Numbered from the stretch's first letter, positions 42,546-51,709 are shown. The stretch: 64,000 bases of DNA from JADJSS01 sp046329815 (GCA_046329815.1 JAXLTY010000001.1:372001-436000); one strand, 5' to 3'. Numbers and translations: made by a program. Notes: generated by a model from the sequence alone, not told the origin.

Positions 42546-43832
42546 ATGAAACACCTTTTATTTATTATTCTCGTTCTAACTTTCTGCATAAGCTGTAAAT
42601 CTCAGCCAATAGAAAAAGGGAAACTGTACAGCAGCATCCGTGTAAAAAATGACACTACTTTAAGTTATGCCATTTATATTCCTAAAAAAGTAAATGCCAA
42701 TAATCTTGCTTTTATATTTTTTGACCCAAGTGGCGATGGACCATATCCTATTTCGATGTATAAAAACATCGCTGAAAAATTTGGAATTACTTTAATTGGA
42801 AATAACAATGCTAAGAATGGTATGGATTTTAATTCGATTCTGTCGAATTACAGCAAACTGATCAACGAACTTTACTCGCAATACAACCTGGAAAGCAAAA
42901 ACCTCTGTCTTTGGGGTTTTTCTGGTGGCGCAAAAGCAGCTATGTACTGCGTCAATAATACCAAAAATATAAATTACTGCATTTACAGCGGCGCTTATTT
43001 ACCATTGCAAAACCAAATTGAATGCCTAGGTTTTAATGGAACGAAAGACATGAACTACACCGACTTGCTATCATATGACTACGCACAGGAAAAAGCGAAA
43101 AACAATAACCATCTGCAAATTGAATTCAGTGGTAAACATGCCTGGTGCGATACAGTGACTGCTGTAAATGCGTTTCGCTGGTTTTTGCTGAAAAAGATGC
43201 TGCACAATGAAATTAAACGTGACAACGCATTTATTGCCGGTTGTTATACTTCTTTTAAAAAAGAATTTGACAAAGCAATTGCCGCAAAAAAATATCGTTC
43301 GGCGTTTTTGATTGGCAAGAAAATTTATTTATGCCTGAATGACCTGTATGATCTGAGTGGCTTGAAAAGCGGCATAGGCGCTTTAATGAATAATCCGAAC
43401 CTGAATAAAGAAATGAAAGCGATTGAATTAAATTACCAGCAAGAAACAGCTATAAAAACGGAATATCAAACTAATTATACCACCAAAGACACCAGCTATT
43501 GGTCGGCGGAAATTGCGAAACTCAATCAAAAAAGCAAAACAGATAAAACAGGTATTTATGACCGCTTGTTAGGTTATTTGTCGCTTGCAAGTTATTCGTA
43601 TGCTAATCAGGCATTCAGTCAGAATAATGTTGGTGAGTTGGAAAAGATATTATTCATTTATCAAAAATCTGATCCGACCAATCCGGAACAGGCGTTTATG
43701 CGCGCGAAATTATTTATTCTGAAAAAAGATCTGGCGCAAGCAAAAGCATGTTTACAAGAAGCTGTACAACTTGGAATTGACAAGAACAGGATTAATAACG
43801 ATGCGGTGTTGAAAACTGTGTATTATAACTAA
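42546..43832 (+). CDS. Lipoprotein with alpha/beta-hydrolase-like domain
   Basis: A 428-residue exported lipoprotein: hydrophobic leader followed by lipobox FCISC (Cys17). Residues 25-220 look like an alpha/beta hydrolase of the esterase/PHB-depolymerase type: AFIFFDPSGDGPYP at the oxyanion side, nucleophile elbow LWGFSGGAKAA (G-x-S-x-G), and GKHAWCDT where the catalytic histidine is expected. The C-terminal half (220-428) is helical and TPR-like (NPEQAFMRAKLFILKKDLAQAKACLQEAVQLG). The substrate is unknown. The stop overlaps that of the convergent DUF962 gene by three bases. Confidence 0.75.
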   Translation: MKHLLFIILVLTFCISCKSQPIEKGKLYSSIRVKNDTTLSYAIYIPKKVNANNLAFIFFDPSGDGPYPISMYKNIAEKFGITLIGNNNAKNGMDFNSILSNYSKLINELYSQYNLESKNLCLWGFSGGAKAAMYCVNNTKNINYCIYSGAYLPLQNQIECLGFNGTKDMNYTDLLSYDYAQEKAKNNNHLQIEFSGKHAWCDTVTAVNAFRWFLLKKMLHNEIKRDNAFIAGCYTSFKKEFDKAIAAKKYRSAFLIGKKIYLCLNDLYDLSGLKSGIGALMNNPNLNKEMKAIELNYQQETAIKTEYQTNYTTKDTSYWSAEIAKLNQKSKTDKTGIYDRLLGYLSLASYSYANQAFSQNNVGELEKILFIYQKSDPTNPEQAFMRAKLFILKKDLAQAKACLQEAVQLGIDKNRINNDAVLKTVYYN

Positions 43833-44167
43833 GCACCAACCGTCTTTTTAGCTTCCGCTAATTTCTGATCTATTTTTCCGGTTAGGAAATGAAAATACAT
43901 AATAAAATCAGAAGCCAAGCTGTATAATGGATACTGAAACGTAGCCGGTTTATTTTTTTCAAATACGAAATGTCCAATCCACGCGAAACCATAGCCAACC
44001 ACCGGAATTAAAAACAATAATTTAGGTGCTTGCAATACAATTGAAACAACTATAATTCCTAACAATAACGTTGTTCCAACATAATGAAACAAACGGCAAG
44101 TCGGATCACTGTGTTCCGTTAAATAGTACGGATAAAAATCTTTAAGTGTATGATATTTTCTTTCCAT
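43829..44167 (-). CDS. DUF962 / Mpo1-like membrane protein
   Basis: A 112-residue membrane protein with the DUF962 pattern: FYPYYLTEHSDPTCRLFHYVGTTLLLG, GYGFAWIGHFVFEKNKPATFQYPLYSL. The conserved histidines (H-x-x-P, RLFHYVG, WIGHF, FHFLTG) match yeast Mpo1, a 2-hydroxy fatty acid dioxygenase needing Fe2+. Bacterial members are uncharacterised as far as I know. Single gene. Confidence 0.9.
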   Translation of the reverse strand: MERKYHTLKDFYPYYLTEHSDPTCRLFHYVGTTLLLGIIVVSIVLQAPKLLFLIPVVGYGFAWIGHFVFEKNKPATFQYPLYSLASDFIMYFHFLTGKIDQKLAEAKKTVGA

Positions 44168-44242
44168 GTTGATTCGTTATTTGGTTAGTGAATGAGAATC
44201 ATAGATTAAAGTTAATCATAATTTAGATATAATACACAAACA

Positions 44243-44273
44243 TTGGCAGCGATTTATACACTTTCTATCTTCG
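44243..44273 (+). promoter_or_regulatory. Promoter of the EamA transporter gene
   Basis: -33 TTG (44243-44245), 20-base spacer and -7 TATCTTCG (44266-44273) resemble TTG-N19-TAnnTTTG. The -7 box ends 4 bases before ATG 44278, so the mRNA would begin at about the start codon. Confidence 0.6.
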
Positions 44274-44277
44274 CAGC

Positions 44278-45186
44278 ATGGAAAATAAACGCACTGCGTA
44301 CATCCAAATGCACATCACCACGTTTCTTTGGGGCCTGACTGCCATCTTAGGAAAAAAAATTTCCATCACTGAATTACCGTTGGTTTGGTATCGTGTAATG
44401 ATCGTTTCTGTGGTGATGCTGTTTATTCCAAAACTCATTCAACACATCAGACAACTATCTTTTAAAGATATCCGAATTGTTGGCAGCATTGGCATTTTAA
44501 TAGCAATGCATTGGGTGGCCTGGTATGGTTCAATAAGACTGGCAAATGCATCTGTTGCCGTAAGCTGCATCGCACTGATATCTTTCTTCATTGCAGTTAT
44601 CGAACCTGTTATTACAAAAAACAAATTCAGCAAATCGAATTTATTTTTTGGCGTTTTGGTGATACCAGGAATTTTGCTTATTAATCAATCGTTAGATGTA
44701 AAATTAAAACATGGTTTTTGGTTAGGCATTTTGGCTGCATTACTTGGTGCATTGTTTGGTATCTACAATAAAAAATACACGCAGGAAATCGAACCGAATA
44801 CCATTACATTTATTCAAATGTTAAGTGGTTTCTTATTTCTAAGTATTTGCATGCCTTTTTATCTGCATTTAACGCATCAGCAATTACACTTACCTAACTC
44901 AAAAGACTTTATTTTATTATTGATTCTTGCTATTGTGTGTACAGTAATTCCATATAATCTGTTTTTGCGCGCATTGAAAGCAACCAACGCTTTTACGACT
45001 TCTTTAATCAATAATTTAGAACCGGTTTATGGAGTGATCCTGGCTGCTGTTTTTCTACATGAAAACGAACAACTCAACTGGAAATTTTATATCGGTGCTG
45101 TAATTATTTTAATAGCCGTTTTTGCGCACGCATTTTTGAATCGCAAGCAAATAAAAAACACGGCAGATATTTTAGATGTGAATTAA
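44278..45186 (+). CDS. EamA/DMT superfamily transporter
   Basis: A 302-residue inner-membrane protein with ten predicted spans in two EamA repeats (1-140 and 150-290). Visible marks are ITTFLWGLTAILGKKISI, MHWVAWYGSIRLANASVAV and LINNLEPVYGVILAAVFLHE, the usual end of the second repeat. Members export amino acids or metabolites by proton exchange; the substrate is unknown. The promoter abuts the ATG, suggesting an almost leaderless message. Confidence 0.92.
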   Translation: MENKRTAYIQMHITTFLWGLTAILGKKISITELPLVWYRVMIVSVVMLFIPKLIQHIRQLSFKDIRIVGSIGILIAMHWVAWYGSIRLANASVAVSCIALISFFIAVIEPVITKNKFSKSNLFFGVLVIPGILLINQSLDVKLKHGFWLGILAALLGALFGIYNKKYTQEIEPNTITFIQMLSGFLFLSICMPFYLHLTHQQLHLPNSKDFILLLILAIVCTVIPYNLFLRALKATNAFTTSLINNLEPVYGVILAAVFLHENEQLNWKFYIGAVIILIAVFAHAFLNRKQIKNTADILDVN

Positions 45187-45188
45187 GA

Positions 45189-47048
45189 TCAAACAGGAAC
45201 ATCGATAATAATAGTTGTTCCATTGCCTGGTGACGAATCGATCGTACAATGACCTTTCAGATACGTGCTGCGCAGTTCTAAATTTTTCAAGCCGATGCCT
45301 TTGTTTTGCTGCATTTCTTTTACATCAAAACCTTTTCCGTTATCTTCAATTAATAAGGTCAATTCTTTTTCATCAGCAGAAAGCTGTACATGAATCATCG
45401 ACGCTGCTGCATATTTTATTGCGTTGTTGACACTTTCCTGCACAATGCGATACAACATCAATTGTTCTGTTTCATCAAATGCTGTATTGTTGTAATTATG
45501 CGATTCAAACGTAATCTTAGTATTCGGTTGTTGTATCTTTTGTATAAAATCTTCGATTGCTTTTTCGAGTCCGAATTTCTGTAAAATATCAGGCACCATA
45601 TTGTGCGACAAGTTGCGAATTTCCTGTATCGACTCATCCAGTATCTGCATTGAATTTTCTATGGAAACCATTGGATAAGCTGTATTCTTAGCGTTTGCTA
45701 AATTGAGTTTAGTTGCAGTCAATAACTGTCCGACGCCATCGTGCAGTTCGCGCGCCAAACGTTGCCGTTCGTTTTCTTCGCTTTCTAAAATTGCTTTCGC
45801 ACGCTTTTCCTGTTCTGCAAAAAGTTCTGCCTGCAGTTTTCGTTCCTGCTTGTTTTTATTTCTTGTATATACCAAATAAAACAACAACGACGTAATTAAA
45901 AACAACGCTGCAAGACCAACCAATAAAAAATTACGCGTGCTGATCTTTAATTTTTGCTGTGCGATTTCTTTCGTCTTTTTTTCAGTGTCGTATTGAATAT
46001 GCAGCTTGGCAAATTCTTCATTGCTTTCTTTTGTAAAAATAGAATCTTTCAATTCAGTATGCAGTTCCAGGTAATGCACCGATTGTTCATAGTTATTGAT
46101 TTTCTTATAACTTTCGGCCAATGCATAATAAATATCTTTCAGCTTTGATTTAGAATCCAGTTGCAGCGCTATGGTTTCTGCTTTCTTTAAATACTCAATT
46201 GCTAACGTGTATTTTTGCTGATCAATATAAATATGACCGATCGCTTCATAAGTAGTACATAAACCAAACTGATCATCGATTTTGATGCGTATCTTTTCTG
46301 CTTCAAAATTTAATTCCAATGCTTTGTCCTTGTCATTCAGTTTTGAATATTCACTCGCCATATTATTCAAATTGATAGCAATGCCATATTCATCATCTAT
46401 CTTTCGCTTTATATCATTCGATTTTTGATTGTACTCTATACTTTTTTCTATATGGTCTTGTCTGCTGTATAAAGTTGCCAGATTCGTGTAAGACACACTT
46501 AAACCATAATCATCTTTAATCTTTTCCCTGATTTTTAATGCAGCCATACAGTATTCCATCGCTTCTTTGTTCTTATTGATATCTGCATAAATCAAACCGA
46601 TATTGCTTAAAGTATTGGCTTGTCCTTTTTCATAATTGATTGCTTCAAACAATTTCAGCGACTCAAAATATTTAGTTAATGCGATATCAAAGTTGCCTTT
46701 GTTCCAGTCGATCATACCAATATTATTGGTAATCGAAGCCATTAGTTTTTTATTATCGATAGCTTTCGCCAGTTGTAAACCTTTGTTATAATAATACATC
46801 GATGAATCATAATTGCCGGCAACATCATACACAATGCCGATACAGTTGTATGCTTTTGCAATACCATATTTATAATGTTGCTGATTACTCAGATCAATGG
46901 CATGATATGCTAACTGCTTTGCTTTAATCGCATCCGTTTCTGCAAGCGATGTCGCTATATCATTGATTGAATCGATTGCAGGATTAGTTTGTGCAAACGT
47001 TGTATGCACAGTACTAAATACAAAAAATAGTAGCGTTAGGTACTTCAT
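45189..47048 (-). CDS. TPR-containing sensor histidine kinase (HisKA_3 type)
   Basis: A 619-residue kinase: signal-like leader (1-19), six or seven tetratricopeptide repeats (about 30-340; KAYNCIGIVYDVAGNYDSSMYYYNKGL and similar), coiled coil, membrane span near 370-392, then HisKA_3 dimerisation domain with phospho-histidine H436 (RQRLARELHDGVGQLL) and HATPase domain (NNAIKYA; DNGKGFD). The TPR domain would lie in the periplasm and sense a protein or peptide. Its partner should be a LuxR/NarL-type regulator, not present nearby. Third gene of the acylase operon, 3 bases after the YciI-like gene. Confidence 0.93.
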   Translation of the reverse strand: MKYLTLLFFVFSTVHTTFAQTNPAIDSINDIATSLAETDAIKAKQLAYHAIDLSNQQHYKYGIAKAYNCIGIVYDVAGNYDSSMYYYNKGLQLAKAIDNKKLMASITNNIGMIDWNKGNFDIALTKYFESLKLFEAINYEKGQANTLSNIGLIYADINKNKEAMEYCMAALKIREKIKDDYGLSVSYTNLATLYSRQDHIEKSIEYNQKSNDIKRKIDDEYGIAINLNNMASEYSKLNDKDKALELNFEAEKIRIKIDDQFGLCTTYEAIGHIYIDQQKYTLAIEYLKKAETIALQLDSKSKLKDIYYALAESYKKINNYEQSVHYLELHTELKDSIFTKESNEEFAKLHIQYDTEKKTKEIAQQKLKISTRNFLLVGLAALFLITSLLFYLVYTRNKNKQERKLQAELFAEQEKRAKAILESEENERQRLARELHDGVGQLLTATKLNLANAKNTAYPMVSIENSMQILDESIQEIRNLSHNMVPDILQKFGLEKAIEDFIQKIQQPNTKITFESHNYNNTAFDETEQLMLYRIVQESVNNAIKYAAASMIHVQLSADEKELTLLIEDNGKGFDVKEMQQNKGIGLKNLELRSTYLKGHCTIDSSPGNGTTIIIDVPV

Positions 47049-47051
47049 GTT

Positions 47052-47453
47052 TTATTTAGAAACAGTTCTTTGTTTGGTCCACCATGGATGAATTTCATAA
47101 GCCAGTCTGCCGGAAGAAATAGCCATATCTGTTTGCAGATAGCTTTCTACTTCTTCTTTAGTCGCGCAGTCAAAAATAAAAATGCCGCGCCAGTTTCCGT
47201 CATCGCCAAACGGACCGGCAATTATTATCTTTCCTTCATTTGACAGTCGTTCTATATTTTCCAGATGTGCTTTTTGTATAGCAGCAACCGTTGCCGAATC
47301 CTGTGATCTGTTCGCGCCTTTTGTCAGCATAACAAAATAATATTGCTTCATAACCGGTACAATAGTATCTGTATTCATTTTCTTTTGGTTTTTGGAAAAA
47401 CCACTCATGCTTATCAAAATAAAAATGAATAAAATAATTCTTTTTAATTCCAT
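47052..47453 (-). CDS. Exported YciI-like domain protein
   Basis: A 133-residue protein with an N-terminal hydrophobic leader (MELKRIILFIFILISMSGFS) and one YCII-related domain (YYFVMLTKGANRSQDSATVAAIQKAHLENIERLSNEGKIIIAGPFGDDGNWRGIFIFD in pieces). YciI proteins have a ferredoxin-like fold with a conserved His (H in IQKAHLENI) and Asp; most are cytosolic, so export is unusual. Position between the acylase (17 bases) and the kinase (3 bases) suggests a common extracytoplasmic pathway. Confidence 0.85.
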   Translation of the reverse strand: MELKRIILFIFILISMSGFSKNQKKMNTDTIVPVMKQYYFVMLTKGANRSQDSATVAAIQKAHLENIERLSNEGKIIIAGPFGDDGNWRGIFIFDCATKEEVESYLQTDMAISSGRLAYEIHPWWTKQRTVSK

Positions 47454-47470
47454 AGTATGATTTTTATTAG

Positions 47471-49540
47471 CTATTCGCCAGGATGATAAATACGTTCCGC
47501 ACTTTTTAATACATCTTCTTTGTTTAACGACATCGTTTTCGTTTGTTCATTCACGAACAGTTCCATTTGGTCTGTATAATGTTTGCTGTCTGCATGCGTT
47601 GACGCACCAAACGGCGAAACAGTTTCCAGTTCCACGCCTGTTGCACTAAACTTAGCAAACTGCATATAACCATCGCCTGCTGTCATTTTGTAGATCAGAT
47701 TTTTCTTGTCGTATTTCGTATCAACTGCACGAGGCACTTCCGACAAACCACTAATTGGATATGATTTGTTGCCGCGAATAATATGCTGTACATCACCTAA
47801 ACGTACATCAATGGTCTGATAGGTTTTCAGTAAATATTTTCTGGCTTTCTTCAGTGCATTCACTACTTCTTCTTCCGTCAGCGGTTTTTCTTTGATCATC
47901 AAAAATGCATACGGCAATTTCATCTTACCAACCATAAATTTATTCGTCAGCATTGCAATACTTGCATTCTTATCATTCTTATCACCGCTTAAATTCCATG
48001 CGTTTATTTTTAAGATGACATCTTTCAAACCAGGATATTTTGCAGCATCCAAATTAAACAGCACTTTAAAATTCCGCATGTACGTTCCACTGGAATCATA
48101 CGCTTTGTCGTATTTAATACGTTTGAAATCATTCCATGTAAATTTGCCCTGATGTGCATTCAGCAATCGTGAAAAACGTTCATTCCTGTTGTAAGTAAAC
48201 AACTGCAATCCTACAAAATAATCTGTAGCGTTTTCATCGTAAGCAGTAGCATTTAAAGGCGTTCCGTTACAATTAAATAAAAATCCGCACTTCGGATTCA
48301 GGTATTTTATCTTCCGTTCATACGGCAGCATTTCTGTCCATTTATATTTTGAAGAAGTACCAAGAATTGGTCGGTTCCAGTTCAATGTAGAATCGCGCAG
48401 CGGAATTTTTCCATCCGAAATAAAAAAGATATTTCCTTCTTTATCTGCATACGTTATATTAAACAATGGCAATGCCTGCATCTTTACCGCTGTTTCAAAC
48501 TCCGTAAAATTTTTCGCTTTATTCATCCTAAACCATTGTTCTGCCTGCCTGATTTCCGATGCGCTTGGATAACGCAATGCATACCAGCCATGCTTTGTTT
48601 TAAAGACAGGTCCATATTCGCACACAGGTATTTTTCGTTTCACAGCCAGAATAATTTTTCCCAATTTAATTTTAAGATGTGCAGTTTTGTACGAAAAATC
48701 TTTCCATGCATTATCATAGAAATATTGCTTCTTATTCTTGCTTAATTTTAAAAGATATACATCGCCGAAGTTGTGGTAATCTGTAGTGTGCGTCCATCCT
48801 AAGTTTTCATTACAACCAACAAAAACAGAAACGCCACCTGGAAACAAACCACCAAGCATGTTCCAGCCATCTTCGCTGTTGACATGCGCTTCATACCACG
48901 CCATTTGTCCTTCTATTGGCTGGTGCGAATTACTCAGAAACCATGTCTTGCCATCTTCCGTTCGCGATGGTGCAATAACCATTGCATTCGAACCGCTGCC
49001 TTTTTCATTCGGCTGAAAAACTTCTTCCGCAATATTTTCTTTAATTGCTTTTAAATCAAGTCCTGCACCAGCTAATAAAATACCCATGCCTACATAACCT
49101 TTCAGTACGTCTTGTGGCGAGAACGGAAACGTATTTTTAATTAACACTTCTTTGGGATGCTTTGCCGCATAATCATTCACACCTTGTATATATGCTTCGA
49201 GCACTTTCTTAAAAGCAGGCGACACCTCTTTTTCGTAACGGTTCTCTACTAAAGTATCGACACCAAAGAACTGCATAGCATAATCGAGCAGCACGCCTTT
49301 TTTGCCAAGCACCGAACCTAGTTTATTTTTAGTCGCAAGCAAATTATATTGTATCAGCGTAAACGCGTCTTCGCAATGCGCATACGCCAAACCATATGCT
49401 GCATCAGCATCGGTCTTACCATAAATATGTGGAACACCAAACGTATCGCGCACAATCGTTACATTTTTCGGATCGATCTGCGCAAAAGTTTCTGCAGCAA
49501 TTGTTAAAACAAATACAATCAAGATAATGATTTTCCTCAT
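47471..49540 (-). CDS. Penicillin acylase family (S45) Ntn-hydrolase
   Basis: A 689-residue exported enzyme precursor. The signal peptide ends near TFAQ (residue 21). The alpha chain region (22-183) has VTIVRDTFGVPHIYGKTDADAAYGLAYAHCEDAF. Autocleavage is expected before Ser184 (GSGS-N-A-M), leaving Ser as N-terminal nucleophile of the beta chain; downstream SNSHQP, FPGGVSVFVGCNENLGWTHT and the Asn in LFNCNGTP fit the family. Members cut amide bonds of penicillins, acyl-homoserine lactones or aculeacin. The actual substrate is unknown. First gene of an operon with the YciI-like protein and the sensor kinase. Confidence 0.9.
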   Translation of the reverse strand: MRKIIILIVFVLTIAAETFAQIDPKNVTIVRDTFGVPHIYGKTDADAAYGLAYAHCEDAFTLIQYNLLATKNKLGSVLGKKGVLLDYAMQFFGVDTLVENRYEKEVSPAFKKVLEAYIQGVNDYAAKHPKEVLIKNTFPFSPQDVLKGYVGMGILLAGAGLDLKAIKENIAEEVFQPNEKGSGSNAMVIAPSRTEDGKTWFLSNSHQPIEGQMAWYEAHVNSEDGWNMLGGLFPGGVSVFVGCNENLGWTHTTDYHNFGDVYLLKLSKNKKQYFYDNAWKDFSYKTAHLKIKLGKIILAVKRKIPVCEYGPVFKTKHGWYALRYPSASEIRQAEQWFRMNKAKNFTEFETAVKMQALPLFNITYADKEGNIFFISDGKIPLRDSTLNWNRPILGTSSKYKWTEMLPYERKIKYLNPKCGFLFNCNGTPLNATAYDENATDYFVGLQLFTYNRNERFSRLLNAHQGKFTWNDFKRIKYDKAYDSSGTYMRNFKVLFNLDAAKYPGLKDVILKINAWNLSGDKNDKNASIAMLTNKFMVGKMKLPYAFLMIKEKPLTEEEVVNALKKARKYLLKTYQTIDVRLGDVQHIIRGNKSYPISGLSEVPRAVDTKYDKKNLIYKMTAGDGYMQFAKFSATGVELETVSPFGASTHADSKHYTDQMELFVNEQTKTMSLNKEDVLKSAERIYHPGE

Positions 49541-49616
49541 AAAATAGTAATGTGTATTTCTTATGCCTTAAGATAGAAATAAAAATAGAATTATACTATT
49601 TAGGATGACAAATTGG

Positions 49617-49624
49617 TATCTTCA
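49617..49624 (+). promoter_or_regulatory. Candidate -7 box of the AckA-PduL gene
   Basis: TATCTTCA, a weak match to TAnnTTTG, ends 15 bases before ATG 49640. The acylase operon starts divergently at 49540, so the 99-base gap holds both promoters. Confidence 0.35.
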
Positions 49625-49639
49625 CAAAAATAATTTTAC

Positions 49640-51442
49640 ATGCATATTCTGGTTATCAATTGCGGCAGTTCGTCTATCAAAGCAGATGTTATCGATACCT
49701 TCACACAAAACTCGGTTATAAAATTAGATGCAGAACGATTGCCGGCAACGCCTGCCATTCAGCTCAACGATACAAAACTAAATTATGCCGGTGAATTGTC
49801 AATGGATGCCATATTGAGCTTTTGTTTGACAGCGATAAAAAATAAGCTCGAAGATAAAACCATTGCAGGCATCGGTCATCGCGTGGTGCATGGTGGCGAT
49901 AAATACAATCAGCCGGTTTTGATAGATGATAAAGTAGAAGCAGCCATTCAGGAATTATGCGCGCTCGCGCCGCTGCACAATCCATCCAATCTGTTAGGTA
50001 TTCAAAAAGCAAAAGCCATATTTACCGATATACCAAACGTTGCGGTCTTCGATACCGCCTTTCATCAAACGTTGCCGAAACGTGCGGCACAGTATGCTAT
50101 CGACAAAACAACGGCAGATAAATACGGCATCAAGCGCTACGGCTTTCACGGAACGAGTCATAAATATGTATGCGAAAAAGCGGCTGCATTTTTAAAGCAG
50201 GACATCAATCATCTTAAAATAATTTCGTGCCATTTAGGAAACGGAGCAAGCATCGCAGCCGTAGAATATGGCAGAAGCGTAGAAACATCTATGGGTATGA
50301 CGCCGATGGAAGGTTTGGTGATGGGCACGCGCAGCGGCGATGTCGATCCCGGAATTATTACCTTTTTGCAGGAAAAAGAAAACTGGTCGTCGAAACAAGT
50401 GGAAGACTTCTTAAATAAAAAATCAGGACTGAGTGGCTTGAGTGGTTTGGGAAATGATATGCGCGACATTCTGCAAAAAGCGGAAGAAGGCAGCGAAGCC
50501 GCGCGCATCGCCATACAAGTATTTACGCATCGCATTACAAAATATATCGGTGCGTATGCTGCGGTGATGAATGGCGTAGATGTATTATTATTTACCGGCG
50601 GCATCGGCGAAAACAGCGCCGCAATACGCAACCGCGTTTGCCAAGGCATGGATTTCTTCGGCATCATGCTCGATGAACATAAGAACGCGGTGCAACTGTG
50701 TGAAGAAAATCCTGTCGCGAATATTTCCGATGAGAACGCACGCGTAAAAGTACTGGCGATACGAACCAATGAAGAATTAGCCATCGCATTGGAAGCGCAA
50801 AAAATAGTAGAAGAAAAAAACAAAGTAAACTGCGTACCGAAGATACCAATCGCTATTTCGGCGCGCCACGTGCATCTGTGCAAGGAAACCTGCGACGTGC
50901 TGTTTGGCAAAGATTACGAACTGACGGTTTTCAAACCACTGTCGCAGCCGGGACAATTTGCCGCGAACGAAATGGTGACGCTGGTTGGTCCGCGCAATAA
51001 AATTGAGCGCGTGCGCATACTCGGTCCGTTTCGTCCAAAAGATCAGGTAGAGATTTCCAAGACCGATGAATTCTTTTTAGGTATCGATGCACCGGTGCGC
51101 GAAAGCGGCCACACCGAAGGCACGCCGGGCATCACGCTCATTGGGCCAGCCGGAACGATCACGATTCCTGAAGGTGTCATTGTAGCGCTGCGCCATATAC
51201 ACATGCATCCGACTGATGCAGAATTGTTTGGCGTGAAAGACCATGATATTGTTTCGGTGGAAGTAGATGATGCTGATCGACCGCTGACCTTTAAGAATGT
51301 GGTGATACGTGTGTCTGATAAATTTAAACTCGAAATGCACATCGACACCGACGAAGGCAACGCCGCCGAAATACAAACCGGTGAAAACGGTACACTCTTC
51401 AAAACCGAAAAAGCCGCAAGTTTGAGTACGAAGAATGTGTAG
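49640..51442 (+). CDS. Acetate kinase fused to PduL-type phosphotransacylase
   Basis: A 600-residue bifunctional enzyme. Residues 1-392 are a complete acetate kinase: VINCGSSSIK (5-14), R81 in GHRVVHGG, the Asp of VFDTAFHQTLP (D138), GFHGTSHKYV, R231 in TRSGDVDPG, FTGGIGENS and the terminal RTNEELAIA. Residues 400-590 are a PduL phosphotransacylase: SARHVHL (H410, H412), SQPGQFAANEMV, ILGPFRPKDQVEIS, RHIHMHP (H519, H521) and MHIDTDEGNAA (H567), which are the zinc-ligand regions of PduL. No microcompartment-targeting peptide precedes the PduL part. Together they turn acyl-CoA, Pi and ADP into acid, CoA and ATP, or the reverse. The gene is richer in G+C than its right-hand neighbours. Confidence 0.92.
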   Translation: MHILVINCGSSSIKADVIDTFTQNSVIKLDAERLPATPAIQLNDTKLNYAGELSMDAILSFCLTAIKNKLEDKTIAGIGHRVVHGGDKYNQPVLIDDKVEAAIQELCALAPLHNPSNLLGIQKAKAIFTDIPNVAVFDTAFHQTLPKRAAQYAIDKTTADKYGIKRYGFHGTSHKYVCEKAAAFLKQDINHLKIISCHLGNGASIAAVEYGRSVETSMGMTPMEGLVMGTRSGDVDPGIITFLQEKENWSSKQVEDFLNKKSGLSGLSGLGNDMRDILQKAEEGSEAARIAIQVFTHRITKYIGAYAAVMNGVDVLLFTGGIGENSAAIRNRVCQGMDFFGIMLDEHKNAVQLCEENPVANISDENARVKVLAIRTNEELAIALEAQKIVEEKNKVNCVPKIPIAISARHVHLCKETCDVLFGKDYELTVFKPLSQPGQFAANEMVTLVGPRNKIERVRILGPFRPKDQVEISKTDEFFLGIDAPVRESGHTEGTPGITLIGPAGTITIPEGVIVALRHIHMHPTDAELFGVKDHDIVSVEVDDADRPLTFKNVVIRVSDKFKLEMHIDTDEGNAAEIQTGENGTLFKTEKAASLSTKNV

Positions 51443-51499
51443 GGAAACTATTGTTATTCCTCTATTTGGTTCATAATCCAATTTATCCATCCTATTTTT

Positions 51500-51556
51500 A
51501 GTATCGGTTGGTGTTGCACCAACCGATACTAAAATGGTCGGTGAGACACCAACCAT
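51500..51556. repeat. Tandem palindromes downstream of the AckA-PduL gene
   Basis: The first is perfect: AGTATCGGTTGGTG (51500-51513), TTG loop, CACCAACCGATACT (51517-51530). The second, 51534-51556, is ATGGTCGGTG, AGA, CACCAACCAT with one mismatch. Both share the GGTTGGTG/CACCAACC core, so they look like two copies of one REP-like element. They may also act as terminator of the upstream gene, though no T tract follows. Confidence 0.65.
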
Positions 51557-51660
51557 TAGATTAAATGCTCAATTGCGTGTATTTTTGAGTTGGGCGCAAG
51601 CCTACAGACCGACCGCAAAAAAGAAAAAACTAACAGACAGAAAAATTTTAAATAAAATAC

Positions 51661-51690
51661 TTGTGAGAAAAGATAATTGTTTTATTTTTG
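51661..51690 (+). promoter_or_regulatory. Promoter of the restriction-modification operon
   Basis: -33 TTG (51661-51663), 19-base spacer and -7 TATTTTTG (51683-51690): an exact fit to the Bacteroidota consensus. The -7 box ends 19 bases before ATG 51710. Confidence 0.75.
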
Positions 51691-51709
51691 TCAAAACTTG
51701 ACAAGTCAA
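51688..51709 (+). promoter_or_regulatory. C-box-like operator overlapping the -7 box
   Basis: TTGTCAA (51688-51694), AAC, TTGACAA (51698-51704) is a perfect inverted repeat, and TTGAC-AA-GTCAA (51698-51709) makes a second, overlapping one. It covers the end of the -7 box and the presumed start of transcription, where a bound protein would repress. The adjacent HTH gene is the obvious binder. Confidence 0.6.

Noticed and set aside
50209..50910. 233-codon minus-strand ORF opposite the AckA-PduL gene
   Set aside because: Shadow of a G+C-richer coding region; no start context, no recognised domain and it spans conserved kinase motifs of the real gene.
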